Source of the DNA: Shimia aestuarii
GTDB lineage: Bacteria > Pseudomonadota > Alphaproteobacteria > Rhodobacterales > Rhodobacteraceae
DNA: 64,000 bases
Assembly (NCBI RefSeq): GCF_900114635.1
Contig: NZ_FOTQ01000001.1
Location: forward strand, 1,116,001 to 1,180,000
Reading direction: 5' to 3'
Shown here: piece by piece, positions 59,758-64,000 of the stretch
Layout of the letters: every line of letters starts with the position of its first letter
How positions within the stretch are numbered: position 1 is the first letter of the stretch
Position numbers and translations under genes: made by a program
Notes under the pieces: generated by a model
The model's input: the letters and a program-made list of their open reading frames with translations, nothing else
Told to the model about the DNA's origin: nothing
Databases searched by the model: none

Positions 59758-61581
59758 ATGTCAACGTGGGCCATGGAGCGAATACATATCAGAACGTGGG
59801 CCGAAACGGCCCCCCGCCTCGTCGCCGTTGCCGCAGGCCGTGACGCCGCGGACACCGTGATCCGCAATGGCCAATGGGTCAACGTGCACACGCGCGAGAT
59901 CCTTCCCAACAGCGATATTGCCATGGCCGAGGGGCGCATCGCCTATGTCGGCCCCGACGCCTCTCATTGCATTGGCCCCGATACCGAGATCATCGAGGCA
60001 ACCGGGCGTTTCATGATCCCCGGCCTGTGCGACGCGCATATGCATATCGAGTCGGGCATGCTAACCCCGGCGGAATTTGCCCGCGCCGTGATCCCGCATG
60101 GCACCACGTCGATGTTCACCGACCCGCATGAAATCGCGAATGTTCTGGGCCTTGAAGGGGTACGCATGATGCATGACGAGGCGCTGATGCAGCCGGTCAA
60201 CATCTTCACCCAGATGCCCTCCTGCGCGCCGTCCGCGCCGGGTCTCGAGACCACCGGGTTCGAGATCGGCCCCGAGGATGTGGCCGAGGCAATGCACTGG
60301 CCCGGCATCATCGGCTTGGGCGAGATGATGAACTTCCCCGGCGTGGTGAACGGCTCCCAGCAGATGCTGGCCGAGATCGCCGCCACCCAGAACGCAGGCA
60401 AAACCGTGGGCGGCCATTATGCCAGCCCCGATCTTGGCCCCGCCTTTCACGCCTATGCCGCGGGCGGTCCGGCGGATGATCACGAAGGCACCTGCGAAGC
60501 CGACGCCATCGCCCGTGTGCGCCAAGGTATGCGCTCGATGATGCGTCTGGGCTCGGCGTGGTATGACGTCGAAACCCAGATCACCGCCGTCACCGAAAAA
60601 GGGCTCGATCCGCGCAGCTTCATTCTCTGCACCGACGACTGCCATTCCGGCACGCTGGTGCATGACGGGCATATGAACCGCGTGGTGCGCCATGCCATCG
60701 CCTGCGGCTGTGATCCGGTGATCGCGCTGCAAATGGCGACGATCAACACCGCCACGCATTTTGGCCTCGAACGCGAACTGGGGTCGATCGCCCCGGGGCG
60801 GCGTGCCGACGTGATCCTGACCAGCGACCTGACGACACTGCCCATCGAACATGTCATCGCCCGCGGCCAGACCGTCGCCCGCGACGGCCAGATCACCGTG
60901 GATTGCCCGCATTACAACTGGCCCGCCCATGCGCGCCAGACCGTCAATCTCGGCCCGGCGCGGCGCGCATCCGATTTCGAGATCGCAGCCGCAGATGGCG
61001 CCACCTCGGTCATCGCCAACGTAATTGGTGTGGTCGAAAATCAGGCGCCAACCAAGGCGCTCACTGCGACGCTGCCCGTTAAAGACGGCATCATAGAAAC
61101 CGACCCCGCCAATGACATCTGCCAGATCGCCCTTGTCGAACGCCACCGCGCCACCGGCACCACCACCAACGCGCTGGTCTCGGGCTTTGGCTACCAAGGC
61201 AAGATGGCGATGGCATCCACAGTGGCCCATGACAGCCACCACATGATCGTGGTTGGCACAGACCGCGAGAACATGGCGCTTGCGGCCAATCGTCTGGGCG
61301 AGGTTGGCGGCGGTGTCACCGTCTTCCAGGATGGTCAGGAAATCGCCCTTGTCGAACTGCCCATCGCGGGGTTGATGTCCGACCGGCCCGCGTCCGAGGT
61401 TGCCGCCAAGGCGCAAGCCATGGTCGAGGCGATGGAGGCCTGCGGCTGCACCCTCAACAACGCCTATATGCAGCATTCCCTGCTGGCGCTCGTGGTGATC
61501 CCCGAATTGCGCATCTCCGATCTTGGCCTTGTCGATGTAACCACATTCGAACTCACCCCAGTGATCAAGGCCGCCGAATGA
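59758..61581 (+). CDS. ade: Adenine deaminase
   Basis: Hydrolyses adenine to hypoxanthine and ammonia. The 607-residue protein is the Ade type of the amidohydrolase superfamily: metal site DAHMHIESGMLTP near residues 92-104, FTDPHEIANVLG near 120-131, GLGEMMNFPGVV near 182-193, GHYASPDL, ILCTDDCHSGTLVHDGHM near 290-307 and FGYQGKMAMASTVAHDSHH in the C-terminal part. ATG at 59758 or 59773 are both possible. Its stop overlaps the start of the AMP nucleosidase gene (ATGA), so AMP to adenine to hypoxanthine is one coupled unit. Confidence 0.97.
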   Translation: MSTWAMERIHIRTWAETAPRLVAVAAGRDAADTVIRNGQWVNVHTREILPNSDIAMAEGRIAYVGPDASHCIGPDTEIIEATGRFMIPGLCDAHMHIESGMLTPAEFARAVIPHGTTSMFTDPHEIANVLGLEGVRMMHDEALMQPVNIFTQMPSCAPSAPGLETTGFEIGPEDVAEAMHWPGIIGLGEMMNFPGVVNGSQQMLAEIAATQNAGKTVGGHYASPDLGPAFHAYAAGGPADDHEGTCEADAIARVRQGMRSMMRLGSAWYDVETQITAVTEKGLDPRSFILCTDDCHSGTLVHDGHMNRVVRHAIACGCDPVIALQMATINTATHFGLERELGSIAPGRRADVILTSDLTTLPIEHVIARGQTVARDGQITVDCPHYNWPAHARQTVNLGPARRASDFEIAAADGATSVIANVIGVVENQAPTKALTATLPVKDGIIETDPANDICQIALVERHRATGTTTNALVSGFGYQGKMAMASTVAHDSHHMIVVGTDRENMALAANRLGEVGGGVTVFQDGQEIALVELPIAGLMSDRPASEVAAKAQAMVEAMEACGCTLNNAYMQHSLLALVVIPELRISDLGLVDVTTFELTPVIKAAE

Positions 61582-63056
61582 CCCCGCAACAGATTCCCGT
61601 CCTGACCCCCGACGTCCCCGCCCCGCGCTCTTATACAAATGCGGCCGAGGCCGTTGGCCGCCTGATCGAGCTTTATGAAACGGCGATTGCCTTTCTTTGC
61701 GACCAGTTCCGACATACGCTTGCGCATGGCCCAGAAGGCCACCGCGTCCGCGCCTTTTATCCGGAAATCCGCATAACCACGACCAGCTTTGCCCAGATCG
61801 ACTCGCGCCTCTCTTATGGCCACGTCGCCGAACCGGGTGTGCATGCGGCGACGATCACCCGGCCCGACCTGTTTCGCAATTACCTCACGCAACAGATCAA
61901 GCTCCTGCTCGACAACCACAACGTCCCCGTCACGATCCGCGCTTCGGAAACCCCGATCCCGGTGCATTTCGCCGTCTCCTCGGAAACCGACCTGACCGTG
62001 CCACAGGAAGGCGCCACCGCCTTTACCCTGCGCGACATCTTCGACGTGCCGGACCTCTCCACCACCAATGACGACATCGTCAACGGCATGCATGCGCATG
62101 ATGAAAACAGCGTCGGCCCCCTTGCCCCCTTCACCGCCCAGCGCATCGACTATTCGCTCGCCCGCCTGTCGCACTACACCGCCACCGCGCCCGAGCATTT
62201 CCAGAACCACGTCCTGTTCACCAACTACCAGTTCTACGTCACCGAGTTCGAAGCCTATGCCCGCGAGGTTCTGGCCGATCCGAACTCCGGCTATTCCAGC
62301 TTTGTCAGCACCGGCAATGTCGAGATCATCGCTCCCGATGCCCCTATCCCGACGGTCGACAAGCAACCCCAGATGCCGACCTATCACCTCAAGCGCCCCG
62401 ACGGGTCGGGCATCACGCTGGTGAATATCGGCGTCGGCCCGTCCAACGCCAAGACAGCCACCGACCATATCGCCGTGCTGCGCCCCCACGCATGGGTCAT
62501 GGTCGGCCATTGCGCGGGCTTGCGGAACTCGCAAAGCCTCGGGGATTTTGTCCTCGCCCATGCATACCTGCGCGAGGATCACGTGCTCGATGACGACCTG
62601 CCGGTCTGGGTACCGATCCCGGCGCTGGCCGAGGTGCAGATCGCGCTGGAACAGGCGGTGGCCGATGTTACCGACCTCAAGGGCTATGATCTCAAACGCG
62701 TCATGCGCACCGGTACCGTCGCCACGATCGACAACCGCAACTGGGAACTCCGGGAACATACCGGCCCGGTGCAGCGCCTGTCCCAGTCCCGCGCCATCGC
62801 GCTCGACATGGAAAGCGCCACCATCGCCGCCAACGGCTATCGATTCCGTGTGCCCTATGGCACCCTGCTCTGTGTCAGCGACAAGCCGCTGCATGGCGAA
62901 TTGAAGCTTCCCGGCATGGCGTCAGACTTCTATAAGACACAGGTGGCGCGTCATCTGATGATCGGAATCCGGGCCATGGAAACCTTGCGCGAAATGCCTC
63001 TTGAACGGCTGCACTCGCGCAAATTGCGGTCTTTTGACGAAACCGCCTTCCTTTGA
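61578..63056 (+). CDS. amn: AMP nucleosidase
   Basis: Cleaves AMP to adenine and ribose 5-phosphate, a purine salvage and energy-charge control step. The 492-residue length equals that of known Amn. The N-terminal AMN domain (about 15-170) includes VRAFYPEIRITTTSFAQIDSRLSYGHV in the first part, and the C-terminal phosphorylase-like domain has VMVGHCAGLRNSQSLGDFVLAHAYLREDHVLDD near 305-335 and LDMESATIAANGYRF near 410. Overlaps ade by four bases. A weak hairpin follows before the HU gene. Confidence 0.97.
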   Translation: MTPQQIPVLTPDVPAPRSYTNAAEAVGRLIELYETAIAFLCDQFRHTLAHGPEGHRVRAFYPEIRITTTSFAQIDSRLSYGHVAEPGVHAATITRPDLFRNYLTQQIKLLLDNHNVPVTIRASETPIPVHFAVSSETDLTVPQEGATAFTLRDIFDVPDLSTTNDDIVNGMHAHDENSVGPLAPFTAQRIDYSLARLSHYTATAPEHFQNHVLFTNYQFYVTEFEAYAREVLADPNSGYSSFVSTGNVEIIAPDAPIPTVDKQPQMPTYHLKRPDGSGITLVNIGVGPSNAKTATDHIAVLRPHAWVMVGHCAGLRNSQSLGDFVLAHAYLREDHVLDDDLPVWVPIPALAEVQIALEQAVADVTDLKGYDLKRVMRTGTVATIDNRNWELREHTGPVQRLSQSRAIALDMESATIAANGYRFRVPYGTLLCVSDKPLHGELKLPGMASDFYKTQVARHLMIGIRAMETLREMPLERLHSRKLRSFDETAFL

Positions 63057-63073
63057 CCTAGCGGAAAGTTGCT

Positions 63074-63099
63074 AAAAACCCCTTAAAAAGATGGTTTTT
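63074..63099 (+). terminator. Weak AT-rich hairpin after amn
   Basis: Seven-base arms AAAAACC / GGTTTTT with a 12-base loop, 18 bases after the amn stop. The T run forms part of the stem, so termination efficiency is doubtful. Confidence 0.35.
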
Positions 63100-63113
63100 G
63101 GGCACACTACTGA

Positions 63114-63142
63114 TTGTGTTGCCCTACCATATCCCGTTAAAT
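63114..63142 (+). promoter_or_regulatory. Possible sigma-70 promoter of the HU gene
   Basis: TTGTGT (63114-63119), 17-base spacer, TTAAAT (63137-63142), 48 bases before the HU start codon. Fair match to consensus. Confidence 0.45.
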
Positions 63143-63189
63143 GCGCCACACGAGGCCCAACTACTCGGGCAGACTAATGGAGACCTGAA

Positions 63190-63477
63190 ATGGCGAAACC
63201 GATGACCAAGACCCAACTCGTTGCCGCGCTGGCCGAGGAAATGGGCTCTGACAAGAAATCCGCAGGTGCCGCACTCGAAGCCGTTTGCGCCCTGATCACC
63301 CGCGAAGTGTCCGCCGGTGGTGCCGTGACCCTGCCGGGCGTTGGCAAGATCTATTGCCGTGAACGCCCCGAGCGCATGGTACGCAACCCTGCGACCGGTG
63401 AGCAGATCAAGAAAGAAGCCGACAAGGTGGTGAAAATGACCATCGCCAAGGCGCTGAAAGACAGCGTGAACGGCTAA
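63190..63477 (+). CDS. HU-type histone-like DNA-binding protein
   Basis: A 95-residue nucleoid protein of the HU/IHF family: N-terminal helices TKTQLVAALAEEMGSDKKSAGAALEAVCALI, then the arm region VTLPGVGKIYCRERPERMVRNPATGEQIKK, where RNPATGEQI (about 65-73) is the conserved DNA-intercalating tip and normally contains the key proline, present here. It bends and compacts DNA. TGGAGACCTGAA precedes the ATG. It has its own probable promoter and a strong terminator. Whether it is HU or an IHF-like paralogue is settled in favour of HU by the plain tip sequence. Confidence 0.93.
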   Translation: MAKPMTKTQLVAALAEEMGSDKKSAGAALEAVCALITREVSAGGAVTLPGVGKIYCRERPERMVRNPATGEQIKKEADKVVKMTIAKALKDSVNG

Positions 63478-63499
63478 GCTTTCGCTTGGTATGTTATCG

Positions 63500-63531
63500 A
63501 AAGGGTCGCCCTCGGGCGGCCCTTTCTTTTT
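63500..63531 (+). terminator. Rho-independent terminator of the HU gene
   Basis: Eleven-base stem AAAGGGTCGCC / GGCGGCCCTTT (one T-G wobble) with loop CTCG, followed by CTTTTT, 22 bases after the stop. Confidence 0.9.
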
Positions 63532-63622
63532 GTCGCGCCCCCACGGCGCGCCAGCTGCTTGTCCCCTCGACCTCCGCAGCCCATACTCCCCGCGAACGCG
63601 CGCCCCGTCACCCGAGGACAAA

Positions 63623-64000
63623 ATGAGTACGACAACCCTTCGCGCCCTTCTGGCCAACCGCCCGATTCACACGGTTTCCCCCGACACCCCCCTGCGTGAA
63701 GTCGCCCTCAAGATGGCGCAACAGCGTGTGGGCGCGGTTGCAGTGACGGCGGGCGGGACACTCAGGGGAATCCTGACCGAACGCGACATCGTGTTTCGCG
63801 GCGTCGCGCAGGGGCTTGCCTCGGACACCGCAACGGCGGATCAGGTCATGACTCCGGATCCCGTGACCGTCGATATTGACGATGCCATTTCCGATGCGCT
63901 GGCGGCCAAGTTGGGCGATGCCTTTCGTCACCTGCCTGTGATGGAAAACGGCACGCTGGTCGGTATCTTGTCCTTCCGCGACATCCCGGCAGAATACGTG
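63623..64000 (+). CDS. CBS-domain protein, N-terminal part (cut by right edge)
   Basis: Only the first 126 codons are in the window. They hold two CBS motifs: TVSPDTPLREVALKMAQQRVGAVAV near residues 17-41 ending with GILTERDIVFRGVA, and VMTPDPVTVDIDDAISDALAAKLGDAFRHLPVMENGTLVGILSFRDI seen across about 77-122. Paired CBS domains bind adenine nucleotides and regulate a partner or attached domain. GAGGACAAA precedes the ATG. The total length cannot be known; small stand-alone CBS pair proteins of about 145 residues are common. Confidence 0.88.
   Translation, partial: MSTTTLRALLANRPIHTVSPDTPLREVALKMAQQRVGAVAVTAGGTLRGILTERDIVFRGVAQGLASDTATADQVMTPDPVTVDIDDAISDALAAKLGDAFRHLPVMENGTLVGILSFRDIPAEYV

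Noticed and set aside
60061-61638. Open frame of 525 codons on the minus strand
   Set aside because: Antisense to adenine deaminase, which has complete active-site motifs.
1-64000. tRNA, rRNA, CRISPR array, transposon or origin of replication
   Set aside because: Looked for conserved tRNA arms, regular spaced repeats, transposase or DnaA-box clusters by eye and saw none; a covariance-model scan would be needed to exclude a divergent RNA gene.

Overview
The window is high-GC, densely coded DNA with no rRNA, tRNA, CRISPR array, transposase or phage structural gene. Gene content points to a member of the Rhodobacterales (Rhodobacteraceae, Roseobacter-type). The clues are a petP/petR regulator pair, a dxs-ispA-xseB-deacetylase operon, a DUF1244 gene near pyruvate kinase, two cyclase-TolB-TPR proteins, and a G/C-rich intergenic repeat that I recall from this family. 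The assignment is inferred from gene families and base composition, not from a marker alignment.

Layout. 1-7.5 kb: a cut DEAD-box helicase, a YghU-type glutathione transferase, a minus-strand ECF41 sigma-factor operon (membrane protein, AhpD-like protein, sigma factor, GMC oxidoreductase) with a matching ECF41 promoter, and alanine dehydrogenase divergent from its Lrp/AsnC-type regulator. 7.5-13 kb: the dxs-ispA-xseB-deacetylase operon and petP-petR. 13-17 kb: ilvE translationally coupled to a lone citrate lyase alpha-chain gene, then a Tat-exported PhoD phosphatase. 17-25.5 kb: an EamA transporter, malonyl-CoA synthetase plus a P450, an AEC permease, an HD hydrolase, aroC, a DOPA-type extradiol dioxygenase and a zinc alcohol dehydrogenase. 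25.6-31.4 kb: the first cyclase-TolB-TPR protein, small conserved genes, a HemG-like flavodoxin, N-formylglutamate amidohydrolase and pyruvate kinase, whose promoter carries a LacI-type operator.

31.4-42 kb is the translation block rpmI-rplT ... pheS ... pheT. It is interrupted by an accessory stretch (a lower-GC TPR-hydrolase, 0.6 kb with no recognisable gene, a ChaC-like cyclotransferase and a second, membrane-anchored cyclase-TolB-TPR protein) and by a class-I glutamine amidotransferase between pheS and pheT. 42-52 kb: an unrecognised 385-residue protein, a LysR/methyltransferase divergent pair, YtoQ, a GST, an MscS channel, a TetR-controlled three-gene membrane operon with a clear operator, chorismate mutase, an SDR protein and a second methyltransferase. 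52-57 kb: a CoA-thioester catabolic cluster (CaiD-like hydratase, ADP-forming acyl-CoA ligase, acyl-CoA dehydrogenase) facing a GATase1/AraC-type activator, which resembles carnitine or gamma-butyrobetaine use. 57-64 kb: a sterol-desaturase-family hydroxylase, a class II aldolase, a candidate small RNA with its own terminator, a VOC protein, an adenine deaminase-AMP nucleosidase salvage operon, an HU-type protein and the start of a CBS-domain protein.

The most informative regulatory signals are the ECF41 promoter at 5691-5717, the palindrome inside the pyk promoter, the TetR operator at 48970-49004, two inverted repeats upstream of petP, and a plus-strand terminator at 59139-59161 that serves no annotated gene.
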